Source: BOG-1155 sp050012495
GTDB taxonomy: Bacteria > Desulfobacterota > Syntrophorhabdia > Syntrophorhabdales > WCHB1-27
DNA length: 64,000 bases
Assembly: GCA_050012495.1 (NCBI GenBank)
Contig: JBEKHB010000013.1
Coordinates: 10,944-74,943 of the forward strand
Reading direction: 5' to 3'
This document shows positions 17,115-26,816 of this stretch, in pieces. Positions within the stretch are counted from its first letter, which is position 1; each line of letters starts with the position of its first letter. The notes beneath the pieces are model-generated. The model was not told the DNA's origin. It saw only the letters and a list, made by a program, of their open reading frames with translations, and did no database searches. The position numbers and the translations under genes are program-made.

Positions 17115-17804
17115 CTAATAGGCATTTTTGTCCGTAAATCCTTTCAGTACCGTCTTAACTATTATTTTCATATCGAGCCAAAAAGACCAATACTTCATAT
17201 AGTCCAGATCGAGCTGCACTCTCCGGGCCATCTTTTCTATCGTATCGGTTTCACCGCGCCAGCCGTTTATCTGCGCCCACCCGGTGATCCCCGGCTTCAC
17301 TTTATGCCGCAGCATATAGCCGGGGATAATACGCCGATAATATTCGTTGTGAGCTACCGCGTGCGGCCGGGGCCCGACTACGGACATCGACCCCTGCAGC
17401 ACATTGATGAACTGGGGAAGCTCGTCCAGGGAGGTCTTTCGCAGAAAAGCTCCAAATCTCGTTACCCGTTGATCATCCTTCCTCGCCTGGGGAACAGTCG
17501 CGCCATCCTCGCATACCGTCATGGTTCTGAACTTCGGTACCGTGATCTCCTTCCCGTCGATACCGTAACGCCGTTGTGTGAAAAACACCGGCCCGGAAGA
17601 AGAAAGTTTCACTCCAAGGGCGATAGCAGCCATGAGCGGCAATGTGCCAAGAAGGATGAAACCGCTTAAGACCGCATCTTCTGCCCGCTTGATCCATCCG
17701 TCAGGACCATGAAACGGGCTCTCATACACGCTTACGGTCGGAATCCCGTTCATACCCACCATCCAGTCCAAATCGCCTTTCACTTCCATATCGGGTCCTG
17801 TCAT
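17115..17804 (-). CDS. Polyprenyl-phosphate sugar-1-phosphotransferase, N-terminally shortened (WcaJ/WbaP catalytic domain)
   Basis: This 229-residue protein has the bacterial sugar transferase domain: a membrane-re-entrant helix (SGFILLGTLPLMAAIALGV), PVFFTQRRYG, the catalytic Asp-Glu dyad in SLDELPQ, and VVGPRP...KPGITGWAQINGWRG. It would load the first sugar phosphate on undecaprenyl phosphate. Full-length WcaJ/WbaP proteins are about 460 residues. Here only the linker before the catalytic domain (NGIPTVSVYESPFHG) remains of the N-terminal half. It overlaps the upstream glycosyltransferase gene by four bases, so the short form is probably expressed; PglC-like minimal enzymes show it can be active. 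Confidence 0.85.
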   Translation of the reverse strand: MTGPDMEVKGDLDWMVGMNGIPTVSVYESPFHGPDGWIKRAEDAVLSGFILLGTLPLMAAIALGVKLSSSGPVFFTQRRYGIDGKEITVPKFRTMTVCEDGATVPQARKDDQRVTRFGAFLRKTSLDELPQFINVLQGSMSVVGPRPHAVAHNEYYRRIIPGYMLRHKVKPGITGWAQINGWRGETDTIEKMARRVQLDLDYMKYWSFWLDMKIIVKTVLKGFTDKNAY

Positions 17805-18922
17805 CGGCTCGTCGGGAAATATTTAACAGCCTCGCCCTCGACAAATTCCTTAAATTCCCTCTTGAAGCGCTCGCTGCCAAACCTTTCGGCATTTGTTCGG
17901 ATCGCGGCGTAATCGAACTTATCCTGCGTCTTTTCGAACTCATTGACGGCCCCGATCACGCTTTCCACACTCTGCGCGTCGAATAACACTCCCGTCTTAT
18001 CCGGCAGAACGGTCTCGCGGATCCCACCCTTGCCATAAGCAATCACCGGGGTGCCGCATGCCTGCGCCTCGACCGGGACTATGCCGAAGTCCTCTTCAGC
18101 GGCGAAAACGAACGCTTTCGCTTTTTGCATATACCCGGCCAGCACGTCAGTCGGCTGATACCCCATCAGCTCGATATTCTTTCCCGCTCTTGACTTTATC
18201 TTTTTAAAATCCGGGCCATCTCCTATCACCACAAGCCGCTTCGTTTTCATCGCGGAAAATGCATCCACTATTACGTCTATCCTCTTGTAAGGGACCATCC
18301 GCGAAGCCGTCAGGTAATAATCATCTTTGTCGGCACAGAAAGAAAACCGCGCGACATCTACCGGGGGATAGATTACGGCTGCATCCCGGCGATATATTTT
18401 TTTTATGCGGCCGCACACGAATTTTGAATTTGCGATGAAGAAATCGACCCCGTTTGCCGTACGTAAATCCCAAAGCCGAATCCGATGCAGCAGCCACCTG
18501 GCGATCCATCCCTTGATCCCTTTGTCCAATCGGGCTTGTTTCAGATACACATGCTGCATATCCCAGGCGTATCGGATCACAGAATGAATATAAGAAATAT
18601 GAAGTTGGTCGAACCTTGTGAGGACCCCTTTGGCCACAGCATGGCTGCTGGATAGTACCAAATCGTAACCCGACATATCGAATTGCTCAACGGCCAACGG
18701 CATCAAGGGGATATACTGACGATATTTCTTCCTCGCGAAGGGGAGTTTCTGAATAAAGCTGGTCTTGACTTCTTTTTGAAGAATGAATCCCCGCTCGCCG
18801 GGAAGCAGGAAATCGATCATGCTGAAAAGATCGGCTTCGGGATAGAGCGAAATAATCTCTTCCAGAACCCTTTCCGCGCCCGCATAGGTCACGAGCCAAT
18901 CATGAATGATGGCAATCTTCAT
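17801..18922 (-). CDS. GT4-family glycosyltransferase
   Basis: This 373-residue GT-B enzyme opens with MKIAIIHDWLVTYAGAERVL, the typical acceptor-domain start of GT4 enzymes, and carries the donor-site E-x7-E region in AEEDFGIVPVEAQACGTPVI (about residues 275-294). It transfers a nucleotide-sugar residue to the growing lipid-linked unit on the cytoplasmic face. Its stop overlaps the phosphotransferase start. The acceptor and sugar cannot be read from sequence; mannosyltransferase-like relatives are common with this N-terminus. Confidence 0.85.
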   Translation of the reverse strand: MKIAIIHDWLVTYAGAERVLEEIISLYPEADLFSMIDFLLPGERGFILQKEVKTSFIQKLPFARKKYRQYIPLMPLAVEQFDMSGYDLVLSSSHAVAKGVLTRFDQLHISYIHSVIRYAWDMQHVYLKQARLDKGIKGWIARWLLHRIRLWDLRTANGVDFFIANSKFVCGRIKKIYRRDAAVIYPPVDVARFSFCADKDDYYLTASRMVPYKRIDVIVDAFSAMKTKRLVVIGDGPDFKKIKSRAGKNIELMGYQPTDVLAGYMQKAKAFVFAAEEDFGIVPVEAQACGTPVIAYGKGGIRETVLPDKTGVLFDAQSVESVIGAVNEFEKTQDKFDYAAIRTNAERFGSERFKREFKEFVEGEAVKYFPTSR

Positions 18923-18962
18923 TCTTTACATGCGTTGCGTAATTGTCGTGTAACACTTGATG

Positions 18963-20192
18963 CTACTTCCCATAAAGTACCCGCTCGTAACACGTGGCTA
19001 ATTCGTCCACGTGTTTTTCTATCGTAAACGGTTTTTCCCAATATTTGTCATAGCTGGCCGAGCCCATTCCCCTCGTAATATTAGGATCTTGCAGCGCCCT
19101 TATTTTGCGTAATAAGTCCCCAACGTCACCCCCTCTAAACCAGAGTCCCGTTATCCCGTCAGTCACTGCTTCTCTTGCACAAACAACATCGGAAACAATT
19201 GAAGGAACCCCTGCCGCAGCAGCCTCAAGAACTGTAACGCCTTGTGTTTCGTACGATAAGGACGGAACAACCAAGGCTCTGGCCTTCCTCAAATGCTGCA
19301 TCACCCCCTCCTCGTCCAGCCACCCCGTAACCCTTGCCTGAGGGCAAATCTTTTTAATATTCGACAAACAAGGCCCCCCTCCGACGAAGGTTACCGCAGC
19401 CGAAGCCTCTTCCGCTGCCTTCGCAAAAAGGTGCGCCCCTTTTTCTTGGGATAATCTGCCGATGAAGAGGAACATCGTGTTTTCCGCGACGTCAACAGGT
19501 AGACTCTTCCGAACATTGACCGGATTACTTATATGATAGATTCTCGCATCCCGGGGCAAGAAAGGGTTATGAACACGTTCGGCGAAATCAGACGGGACGA
19601 TATATTGTGTAATATGCGACGGAAGCCCTCCCACCCGTCTTTGCACCATTTGCCGGAGCACCCTCCAAAGCTTATGAGAGTAGCTTCGCACATCGCAATT
19701 TTGAAGCAGGCAAGCCGGCGACAATGGTGAAAGAGTGCATATTCGAAGGTTTTGGTAATTGAAAAAGCCGCCGTTTGGACAAACAGAAAAATAATCGTGA
19801 AGCGTTACCACTACCTTGAAGCCCTTTGCCAACGCAACGTGCACCACGCTGGAGGACAAAGCCTTCACCCAGGAATGAATGTGGATCACCGTATCGGAAG
19901 GATCAACAAAATTAAGCAGCCGAGAAAAAGTTGCCGCCGCTTTCACATTCCATATTCCTTGACAAGCAGCTTGGACACGAAGAGGATTATTCAAGATGTC
20001 GACCTGGTCTGTGCATAGCACTCTCACATTATCATGGTCCAGGATAGGGGCGACAGGCTTCACGGCAGTAAAAAAAAGTACTTTATAGCCATGATCTGCG
20101 AGGGCAACCGAACTGGCGATAGCAGCGTGACTGCTCCCGCCATTGATATGGCCGAAATCGCTTAAAATAACGACGTTCTTAACTTTCAGCAT
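18963..20192 (-). CDS. GT4-family glycosyltransferase
   Basis: The 409-residue protein has a GT-B fold with an N-terminal GHINGGSSHAA acceptor loop, a central FIGRLSQEKGAHLF donor-domain entry (about 232-245) and PSLSYETQGVTVLEAAAAGV with the conserved glutamates. It overlaps the next upstream glycosyltransferase gene by 14 bp, so it is part of the same polycistron. It probably adds one sugar of the repeat unit; specificity is unknown. Confidence 0.82.
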   Translation of the reverse strand: MLKVKNVVILSDFGHINGGSSHAAIASSVALADHGYKVLFFTAVKPVAPILDHDNVRVLCTDQVDILNNPLRVQAACQGIWNVKAAATFSRLLNFVDPSDTVIHIHSWVKALSSSVVHVALAKGFKVVVTLHDYFSVCPNGGFFNYQNLRICTLSPLSPACLLQNCDVRSYSHKLWRVLRQMVQRRVGGLPSHITQYIVPSDFAERVHNPFLPRDARIYHISNPVNVRKSLPVDVAENTMFLFIGRLSQEKGAHLFAKAAEEASAAVTFVGGGPCLSNIKKICPQARVTGWLDEEGVMQHLRKARALVVPSLSYETQGVTVLEAAAAGVPSIVSDVVCAREAVTDGITGLWFRGGDVGDLLRKIRALQDPNITRGMGSASYDKYWEKPFTIEKHVDELATCYERVLYGK

Positions 20193-21405
20193 CCGCTCTT
20201 TGAAACCGCTTCACGATTAAGTGTGCCAGGCTGCCATAGCTCGCGATCCGTGGAAATATTTCCTTTTCCATTAATCGCTTCGCATTCGCAGTCAACTTTT
20301 CACATAAATCGGAATCTGCGAGCAACAACTCGATTTTGTGCGCTATCTCACCGATGTTCCCCGGATTAACAAGGAGCGTATGAACTCCATCTTCAACGAG
20401 AAATGGGATCCCACCAACTCTCGACAAAATAGTGGGAATACCGAGGGTGAAACATTCATACCCAACTCTTGGGAACCCCTCGCTATAACTAGGGAGAACT
20501 AAAATGTCGCTTGTTATCAAATAATATTTCAACGCCTGCTTATCGATAATATGGCCGAGAAACTCTACCCTTTCGCGTAAGCCGTTTTCACATGCATACG
20601 CCTTTAGATGCTCCAGGGACTCACCGCTGCCGATAAATCTCAATTGTAAATCCCGGTGGTCTGCTTGCTCAACTACCTTACGAAATGCGGCCATCAAATC
20701 AAAGCATCCCTTTTGCGGCCTGAGTTCGCCACAAAACGCTATAACGAGAGGGCCGTTTCTTTCCTTCCTATCCTCCTTCAAATCCTCTTCATCAACATTA
20801 AGCAATGGAGGAGCCAAATACAAATTCCCTTTCTTCTTTCCGCCTTGACCGGTGTAATAGTACTCGTAGCTTGCTGTTATGGCGAAGTCCGACCTTAGTA
20901 TTCCCATGACTACAGTTTTTTCCAAGAGTAGTGAAAGGAGAGGGCTTATCAGTTTTCTGATCGCTCCCGATTTTCGGGACGTTCTATTCTCCTCACGCCA
21001 GTTGCCGCCAACATATATTCCGACTCTTGAACCTGAATTAAATAGAAACAGGTAGAGGAGGGCGACAGCGCCCAGCGGCGATGGCAGGAACACAAAATAA
21101 TCGGCTTTGTCCCTACAGAAAAGGATAAGCCTGAGGATCTGCCGGACATAATTGCCGAAGAAAACAAATGAGCGGGTATCCGGACTGTTGCCTTTTACGA
21201 GAGAAAAAGCGATTTTATCGGTCATACCTGCATCATCAAGGAATTCATAGCCCATATCATTCGAATGCAGCGCCGGCGAGAAGACTTCCACGCTCTCGAC
21301 CAAGTCAGCCAATGAGTTGTAGACATTGGAGTAGTTTTTCAGATGCCTGATGTTGCCGTCCTCCCCACAAGCGACAGCGCCTATGTTAATAATCCTGAGC
21401 TTCAT
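20179..21405 (-). CDS. GT4-family glycosyltransferase
   Basis: I start at the ATG at 21405 (MKLRIINIGAVACGED), as the six residues upstream look unrelated to the fold; neither start has a strong ribosome site. The 408-residue enzyme has the donor-domain signature AFCGELRPQKGCFDLM and PSYSEGFPRVGYECFTLGIPT with both conserved glutamates. Two hydrophobic patches near residues 95-130 suggest membrane association. It sits between the polymerase gene and another glycosyltransferase. Confidence 0.82.
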   Translation of the reverse strand: MKLRIINIGAVACGEDGNIRHLKNYSNVYNSLADLVESVEVFSPALHSNDMGYEFLDDAGMTDKIAFSLVKGNSPDTRSFVFFGNYVRQILRLILFCRDKADYFVFLPSPLGAVALLYLFLFNSGSRVGIYVGGNWREENRTSRKSGAIRKLISPLLSLLLEKTVVMGILRSDFAITASYEYYYTGQGGKKKGNLYLAPPLLNVDEEDLKEDRKERNGPLVIAFCGELRPQKGCFDLMAAFRKVVEQADHRDLQLRFIGSGESLEHLKAYACENGLRERVEFLGHIIDKQALKYYLITSDILVLPSYSEGFPRVGYECFTLGIPTILSRVGGIPFLVEDGVHTLLVNPGNIGEIAHKIELLLADSDLCEKLTANAKRLMEKEIFPRIASYGSLAHLIVKRFQRADAES

Positions 21406-21445
21406 GTGCGACTGACCGTGCATGACGCGGAAAAGTACTTAGCAG

Positions 21446-22792
21446 TCACGTGGGCGGCGAGAACCTTGCAACTTTGTTGTGACGGAGCGAGCGATTCGAG
21501 AAATATGCGGCAATCGTCATCATCGGATAAACTATAATGGTCTGCTCCCAGTTGGTATAAGGAGTAAACAGGCCCTGATACAATGCCGCGACCAGCAGCA
21601 GATAGAAAAACACCTTCATTGTCGCGTCGAACCGAGTGTGTACTTTTGTGACGTTTACGGCGCTCACAATTTGAAAAAGCAACGCAAAGAACAAAATAAA
21701 TCCCAGCAGGCCAAATTCTGCCAGGAGATTACTCCAGGTATTTGTTCTCATCATGAAGGCGCCCGCCACGTTTTCGCCGGACACCAGGTCCTGGTAAAAC
21801 TCCTGCTGTGAAAACGCCGACGGAGTACCACCCTCTAACATTAGGCGAGCGGCTGCGATACCACCATAACGTCCGGGACCGACGCCGAAAAAGAAATGCA
21901 TGGTTGAATCACTGACGGACGAAACAGCCATAGACCAGGCGTGAATAGGCCCAAACTCAGCGAATCCGAGGTCTAAGACTTGCCCGATTCTCACGCCTCC
22001 TTCCTCTCCAGCCTCTAATTCAGCAATGTAGCGAGACGAACATAGGCCAAGAGCTATCAGGATCGCTACGCCAAAGATAATTCTCTTTGGAGCCCTCAGG
22101 TTTATCGCATGAGCAAAATAAAAGAGTGCTATTCCAATGGAGTTGAGGAGCATCATCTTTTCGTTGGACGGATAATATGAAAATAGAAGAAGGGCGAAAG
22201 ACATACAAAGGTAACGGACGCCCTCTTTCGTTAAATAGAGGTAAAAGTAAACGAGTGAGAAGATCGCGATGAAGCTGCCAAAAACGTGGGCATCGCTAAA
22301 AGCGCCATAAATCCAATCCCCCGGCGCCCGGTAAAGAGGCAATTGGACCGAGCATGCAAGCGCAACATTGAAGAATAGAAGACAGGTATAAAAGAAGAAA
22401 ATGAATTTCATGTGTTTCATGCGTAAATCTGTAGTACCGGCAATCAGATAAAAAAGAAAAGGACCAAGATATAAGAATACCCCCTGGAATACAGCCATGT
22501 ATGAAATCGTTTCATTCGAAATAGCACTGATTGATGCCGCTCCGACCATCAGGGATAGGCCGGCCGCCATCCTCAATTGGCTTCTGAATTTGATGTGAAA
22601 CAATCCATAAATAGATAGCACTACGAGGAATGCGGCCTCGAAGAGCTTCATTTCTCGGGGAAGAAATCGGAACCAACCCAAATATCCTGTTTCGAAACCG
22701 TCAGTAATCCTGGAGTTATCCTGTATGGTTACCCAGAATGTTGCCATAAGCAGCAGGAGATATCTTACAGAAAGGATTCTCAGGAAGGTCAA
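21446..22792 (-). CDS. Wzy-like O-antigen/exopolysaccharide polymerase
   Basis: This 448-residue polytopic protein has about ten to twelve hydrophobic helices and a larger polar loop around residues 260-340, including GPGRYGGIAAARLMLEGG. This is the layout of Wzy polymerases, which join repeat units in the periplasm. The start is a TTG at 22792, 12 bp after the upstream gene. Wzy proteins share little sequence, so the call rests on topology and on the presence of Wzx and Wzz in the locus. Confidence 0.75.
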   Translation of the reverse strand: MTFLRILSVRYLLLLMATFWVTIQDNSRITDGFETGYLGWFRFLPREMKLFEAAFLVVLSIYGLFHIKFRSQLRMAAGLSLMVGAASISAISNETISYMAVFQGVFLYLGPFLFYLIAGTTDLRMKHMKFIFFFYTCLLFFNVALACSVQLPLYRAPGDWIYGAFSDAHVFGSFIAIFSLVYFYLYLTKEGVRYLCMSFALLLFSYYPSNEKMMLLNSIGIALFYFAHAINLRAPKRIIFGVAILIALGLCSSRYIAELEAGEEGGVRIGQVLDLGFAEFGPIHAWSMAVSSVSDSTMHFFFGVGPGRYGGIAAARLMLEGGTPSAFSQQEFYQDLVSGENVAGAFMMRTNTWSNLLAEFGLLGFILFFALLFQIVSAVNVTKVHTRFDATMKVFFYLLLVAALYQGLFTPYTNWEQTIIVYPMMTIAAYFSNRSLRHNKVARFSPPT

Positions 22793-22804
22793 GAGACTCT
22801 CTAT

Positions 22805-23956
22805 TTAGCCGCAGGGCGCCAGCAAACGCCGGTAGAGAAGAAGGTATTCCCTCGCCACTTTTCGGATATCGTACTTTAAAGCCGTCAGTCCGGCATTCTG
22901 CCCAAGAGCGTGCCTCAATGAAGGGGAGCAGATCAAGGTCCGCAAAGATTGAGCAAGCTGTTCTACTGAGCCTGGGTCAACAAGCAACCCGTTTCTGCCT
23001 TCTTCTATCACTTCGCTATTACCACCTACCCTTGTTGCAAGGCACGCCAGGCCGGCGGACTGAGCTTCCAACAAGGCGTTGGAAAGACCTTCTGCAAAAG
23101 ATGGGAGCACAAAAATGTCGGCCACCTGCAGATAAGGAGTTATTCCTTCAGGAAGATCCGTCACAAACCGAACTCGATTGCTTGCCTCTTCAGTTAGCCG
23201 CGACAACTCTTGAGGCAAAGATGCTCCGCCAATACTCACTAATAAGGCATGTGGGCAATGGGATCGAATGTGTTCCCAAGCCTGCAATAGTACGCCGAGA
23301 CCCTTCTTTGGGTGAAGCGTACCGGCCCGGAGAACTATGCATGCGTCTTCCGGCAATCCAAGGCGCAGACGGTTTTCCCGGCGTACTTGATCCGGCAACA
23401 GATCAATCGCTTCTACGCCGTTCGGGATTTCTACGATCCTGTCGGACGGAAGACCGATTTCCAATAGCTCCGCCCTAATAGCCCGGCAAATAGCGACGAC
23501 GGCGTGAGCATGAAAAAGACCTTTCTCTGCCAGTCGCCGCATAGGCCACCGTAGCTCTTCGCGAACAAGACGCACATCGAACCTGCTGCCGCTGTTTCCA
23601 GGTTTAATGACCAGCGGCTTCTGAAACATGCGCGCGGCCATGAAGCATGCGGCGCTATGCACGTGGCTGAGAAGATGCACGTGAAGGATATCATAGTCGA
23701 ATCTGTGCGACGATAGATACAATAGCCAGAATGGCAAATTTGCCTCGATAGGCTTCAAGACGCGCAATCGGGTTACAGGAATCGAGTTAATAATTTCACT
23801 CCTCAAATCTTTCTTCGAGAGCCGAGACGTAAGGACAGTGACCTCCATTCCTAACTCAATCAAAGCCTCCGACAACTTGAGACATTGTCTTTCTGCCCCA
23901 CCGACGGTGGGATAGAAGTGTGGGATGGCCATAAGCACTCGATGTCCTCCGCTCAT
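22805..23956 (-). CDS. GT4-family glycosyltransferase
   Basis: The start is set at the ATG at 23956, which overlaps the DUF362 stop by four bases; an upstream in-frame extension lies inside that gene and is not glycosyltransferase-like. The 383-residue protein begins MSGGHRVLMAIPHFYPTVGG, a canonical GT4 acceptor loop, and carries RAGTLHPKKGLGVLL and PSFAEGLSNALLEAQSAGLA with the E-x7-E glutamates, then VGGNSEVIEEGRNG. Its likely role is adding one sugar to the lipid-linked repeat unit. Confidence 0.85.
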   Translation of the reverse strand: MSGGHRVLMAIPHFYPTVGGAERQCLKLSEALIELGMEVTVLTSRLSKKDLRSEIINSIPVTRLRVLKPIEANLPFWLLYLSSHRFDYDILHVHLLSHVHSAACFMAARMFQKPLVIKPGNSGSRFDVRLVREELRWPMRRLAEKGLFHAHAVVAICRAIRAELLEIGLPSDRIVEIPNGVEAIDLLPDQVRRENRLRLGLPEDACIVLRAGTLHPKKGLGVLLQAWEHIRSHCPHALLVSIGGASLPQELSRLTEEASNRVRFVTDLPEGITPYLQVADIFVLPSFAEGLSNALLEAQSAGLACLATRVGGNSEVIEEGRNGLLVDPGSVEQLAQSLRTLICSPSLRHALGQNAGLTALKYDIRKVAREYLLLYRRLLAPCG

Positions 23957-25389
23957 TGTCCGCCCAATTCGATATGCCCTTCCCATCCTTTCGAAGGGAC
24001 AAATCGAAAACCCGTCTTCGCCAATGTCTTTAGCTCGGGCCAATAATTTGAGCGCATCATAAACTCGCGGTCGTATTCGAGCCAATTATCTTGCATCCCG
24101 TTTCGAATGGTTGGGATCAAAAAGGGATCAAACCCCATAAGGTAGGCGCACACGACATCAAGCGAGACGGGGTTGTCTCCGGCAACGAGAGCGCCGCACG
24201 CACGCGGCGTTGCTTCAAGCGGGCCCTCACCTTCGCCGGCAACTACTGCGTCAACCAGAGCGAAGTAGTGACGCTGCCGCGTGTTACAACGTAGTTCTCC
24301 CTTCGAGGTGGCGTAGAAGACAATTCGATTCAGGTCCAGTATTGTTCTCCATAGAGTGTCGTTGCCGTACCAGTTGCCCTCGTAATACGGATCGGGAAAT
24401 GGACGTATTCTTCGACTGCTGCACAACAGGTGCAGCATGAGTGCGTAGCTCTTCCGAACGGCATAGTGAGGACTCGCCTCTTTTCGATCCAGCATTATGG
24501 TCATTATTCGCTTCCGTAGGGAGGGGGCCGGATACTGGTCTCCGCCTTCTTTTGCGGAGCCGTTTGTATGGTGAGGCAGCCAATCTTTGGAACCGTTAAT
24601 GCCGACCATATTCTTCAATGCTGCAGTTATACCTGCTTTGCGATGAGTCTTTAGCTTCGGCAGATTGATTACGCAATTTGCCTGCAATACGGGCTTGGCT
24701 ATGAGATACTCATGAACCGCCTCATTGTGATGAAGCGTCATGAGTTCCGGGACGTAATTCGTGACCCTGAACCGTTTGATTCGCTGCCCTACCTCGCTAA
24801 AATGGCTGTAGCCATCTAAACGTACAACAGCGTGTCCGTGTGTGCCCGCGACCGGCTCACGCATCTCGATTACGCCTTGTTGATCTTTTCTGGAGCGCTC
24901 GCGCCGGAAGTCGCACAATTCGATTTCCAATCCGGATTCGGTTCGAGAGAATTCCACTACCCGGTCAAGATGCGTCCCCCTGATTATAGCGTCAAAATCG
25001 GCTGTTTGCAGCGGGGAGTCGCCGATAACGATTCTTCCGCTGCCTTTCAACGCTAAGACCACATAATCAAGTACGGCCCTGATCACTGAGGCGTGTGTTA
25101 CCATAGCCTGTAAACCGTTATCGTGAGCTCTGTCGTGGACAAGATTAGGTTTCAACGCAACCATGTCGCCCGGCTTAATATATTTTTCTAAAGGATTCCA
25201 TTGAGGAGTATTCCTATTGTTCTCATCCAATCGCAGTAATGAGAGCGTCTCGCGTACGGCCGGGTATATCTGATTGCCCGGGCAATTAAAACCTCGCCCA
25301 CGGTACGGATATTCAGGATAGTCTTCGGGCGGATGAAAAGAAGCATCTGTCGGATAAAGAAGGCGGGTGTCTCTAAAGACTGCTATCAT
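23953..25389 (-). CDS. DUF362-family protein, copy 2 of a PaaK-DUF362 pair
   Basis: The 478-residue protein has the DUF362 core: ALKPNLVHDRAHDNG, VIGDSPLQTADFD, INLPKLKTHRKAGITAALKN (about residues 237-256) and the C-terminal DAVVAGEGEGPLEATPRACG. The biochemical role of DUF362 proteins is poorly defined. It overlaps the upstream PaaK-like gene by 17 bp and is coupled to the downstream glycosyltransferase (ATGA), so it belongs to polysaccharide assembly or modification. A clear paralogue lies at 30389-31831 in the same gene arrangement. No Fe-S motif is obvious in the C-terminal part, unlike some family members. Confidence 0.8.
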   Translation of the reverse strand: MIAVFRDTRLLYPTDASFHPPEDYPEYPYRGRGFNCPGNQIYPAVRETLSLLRLDENNRNTPQWNPLEKYIKPGDMVALKPNLVHDRAHDNGLQAMVTHASVIRAVLDYVVLALKGSGRIVIGDSPLQTADFDAIIRGTHLDRVVEFSRTESGLEIELCDFRRERSRKDQQGVIEMREPVAGTHGHAVVRLDGYSHFSEVGQRIKRFRVTNYVPELMTLHHNEAVHEYLIAKPVLQANCVINLPKLKTHRKAGITAALKNMVGINGSKDWLPHHTNGSAKEGGDQYPAPSLRKRIMTIMLDRKEASPHYAVRKSYALMLHLLCSSRRIRPFPDPYYEGNWYGNDTLWRTILDLNRIVFYATSKGELRCNTRQRHYFALVDAVVAGEGEGPLEATPRACGALVAGDNPVSLDVVCAYLMGFDPFLIPTIRNGMQDNWLEYDREFMMRSNYWPELKTLAKTGFRFVPSKGWEGHIELGGQ

Positions 25390-26761
25390 TAAAGGTATCG
25401 ATCTCTGAAGGCGGAAAGAGTTCGTGAGGGATCAAGGAAATGGTAAACCGATGTTTCCCGGAAGAGGACGCAGCAATGCTGTCGGGGAACTCAAAGTCGA
25501 GACTAAAATGAGGAGAGCCGTATCGAAACACCAGGTCTCTCACCTTGTTTAGCTCGTCTTCCCCAAAAGCGGGACTTCGAACGATGCTAATAACTATCCT
25601 TTTTCGATCATGCTGTACGACCTGAAATTGCCTCACACCTTTAACGCCGTAAAATAGGTGAGTAAAAAACTCACCATGCAGCAGGCGCCCTTCAGGCGAG
25701 ACGATCACATCTGATGATCGGCCTTTCACTTGAGTTATCTTGGGCAATGATCGACCGCACGCACATTGTGTGGGGTTGCCGGCCACTCCAAGGTCACCGG
25801 TGTCGTAGCGAATAAATGGAAAGGCAGAATTTGTCAGATTTGTTACTATGATTCGACCCGTTTCCCCGGGCTCCGCACGCTGTCCGTCCTCCCGGATGAT
25901 TTCCACAAAATTCGTTTCGCCCAGGATGTGCAGTCCATCGTGCGCCTCGCATTCCTGGGCGACATTTCCGACTTCTCTACACCCGTAGCGGTCGAAAACG
26001 GGGGCGTGAAAAACGGATTCAAGCTGCCTTCGTTGGGCAAGGGTCAAGGTTTCTGCGGAAGACTGAATGGCGATCGGGTCCAATCGCAAGCCCCTGTCGG
26101 ATAGATACTGAGACAGGAGAATGAGCGATGAGACGTATCCGACAATGAACTTGGGGCGAAAAGCAGAGAGCACCTTTGCAACAGACGCCAATTTGGACCA
26201 ATCGAGGCCGAAGGTGTTTATCCATACACAATTCAGTTCGATTCTCCTCCTGAGGTCCTCCCATCTACCGCCCGGAGCATCGTAGTCACTCCCCCACAGG
26301 AATGCCCAGCGCATGCCGGGCTTATGCCCGCACATATCATAGGTGAGTAATTTGTCGGCGGCATTTGCGACCAGGTAGTGACGATCCTGATAGAAGCTTA
26401 ACAAGTGCCCGGTAGAACCGCCTGTGTGGTTCAGCCGCAACTCCGCCCTGTTCGATCCGGTCGCCAGTAGCCGATCAGAAGCCGTCTGGACATCCTGCTT
26501 TCTCAAAACAGGGATATGGAGGAACGCATTTACACCGGAAATAGCGCGGGGGTCAACCCCGGCCTGATCAAAACGCAGGCGATAGTAAGGCACGCATTCG
26601 TAAGAAAAGATGGCCATATCCCGTGCCTTTTGAAAACTCGATGCCTCTATTCGCTCCGAAGGCCAGAACTGGCTTCTCTCTACGTGGCGCAATCGACGAA
26701 ACAGCTCGCGAGAACGGCATAACGCGTAGTTGTAATAAAGACGGGCGGTCAGGCTGTACAT
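25373..26761 (-). CDS. PaaK/CapK-like adenylate-forming protein, copy 2
   Basis: This 462-residue ANL-type protein has the phenylacetate-CoA-ligase-like P-loop NHTGGSTGHLLSFYQD (about 133-148), then DRYGCREVG, IRYDTGDLG and the Cys-rich QCACGRSLPKI motif. CapK relatives are found in capsule loci. It could activate a carboxylic acid for attachment to a sugar, but no substrate can be read. It is followed with overlap by a DUF362 gene, the same order as the pair at 30389-33178. Confidence 0.8.
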   Translation of the reverse strand: MYSLTARLYYNYALCRSRELFRRLRHVERSQFWPSERIEASSFQKARDMAIFSYECVPYYRLRFDQAGVDPRAISGVNAFLHIPVLRKQDVQTASDRLLATGSNRAELRLNHTGGSTGHLLSFYQDRHYLVANAADKLLTYDMCGHKPGMRWAFLWGSDYDAPGGRWEDLRRRIELNCVWINTFGLDWSKLASVAKVLSAFRPKFIVGYVSSLILLSQYLSDRGLRLDPIAIQSSAETLTLAQRRQLESVFHAPVFDRYGCREVGNVAQECEAHDGLHILGETNFVEIIREDGQRAEPGETGRIIVTNLTNSAFPFIRYDTGDLGVAGNPTQCACGRSLPKITQVKGRSSDVIVSPEGRLLHGEFFTHLFYGVKGVRQFQVVQHDRKRIVISIVRSPAFGEDELNKVRDLVFRYGSPHFSLDFEFPDSIAASSSGKHRFTISLIPHELFPPSEIDTFNDSSL

Positions 26762-26816
26762 ATGACGGTTTGTCGTAGTGGGGCCGGAACTTCCGGGCTT
26801 CCCGGATACCGAAGGC

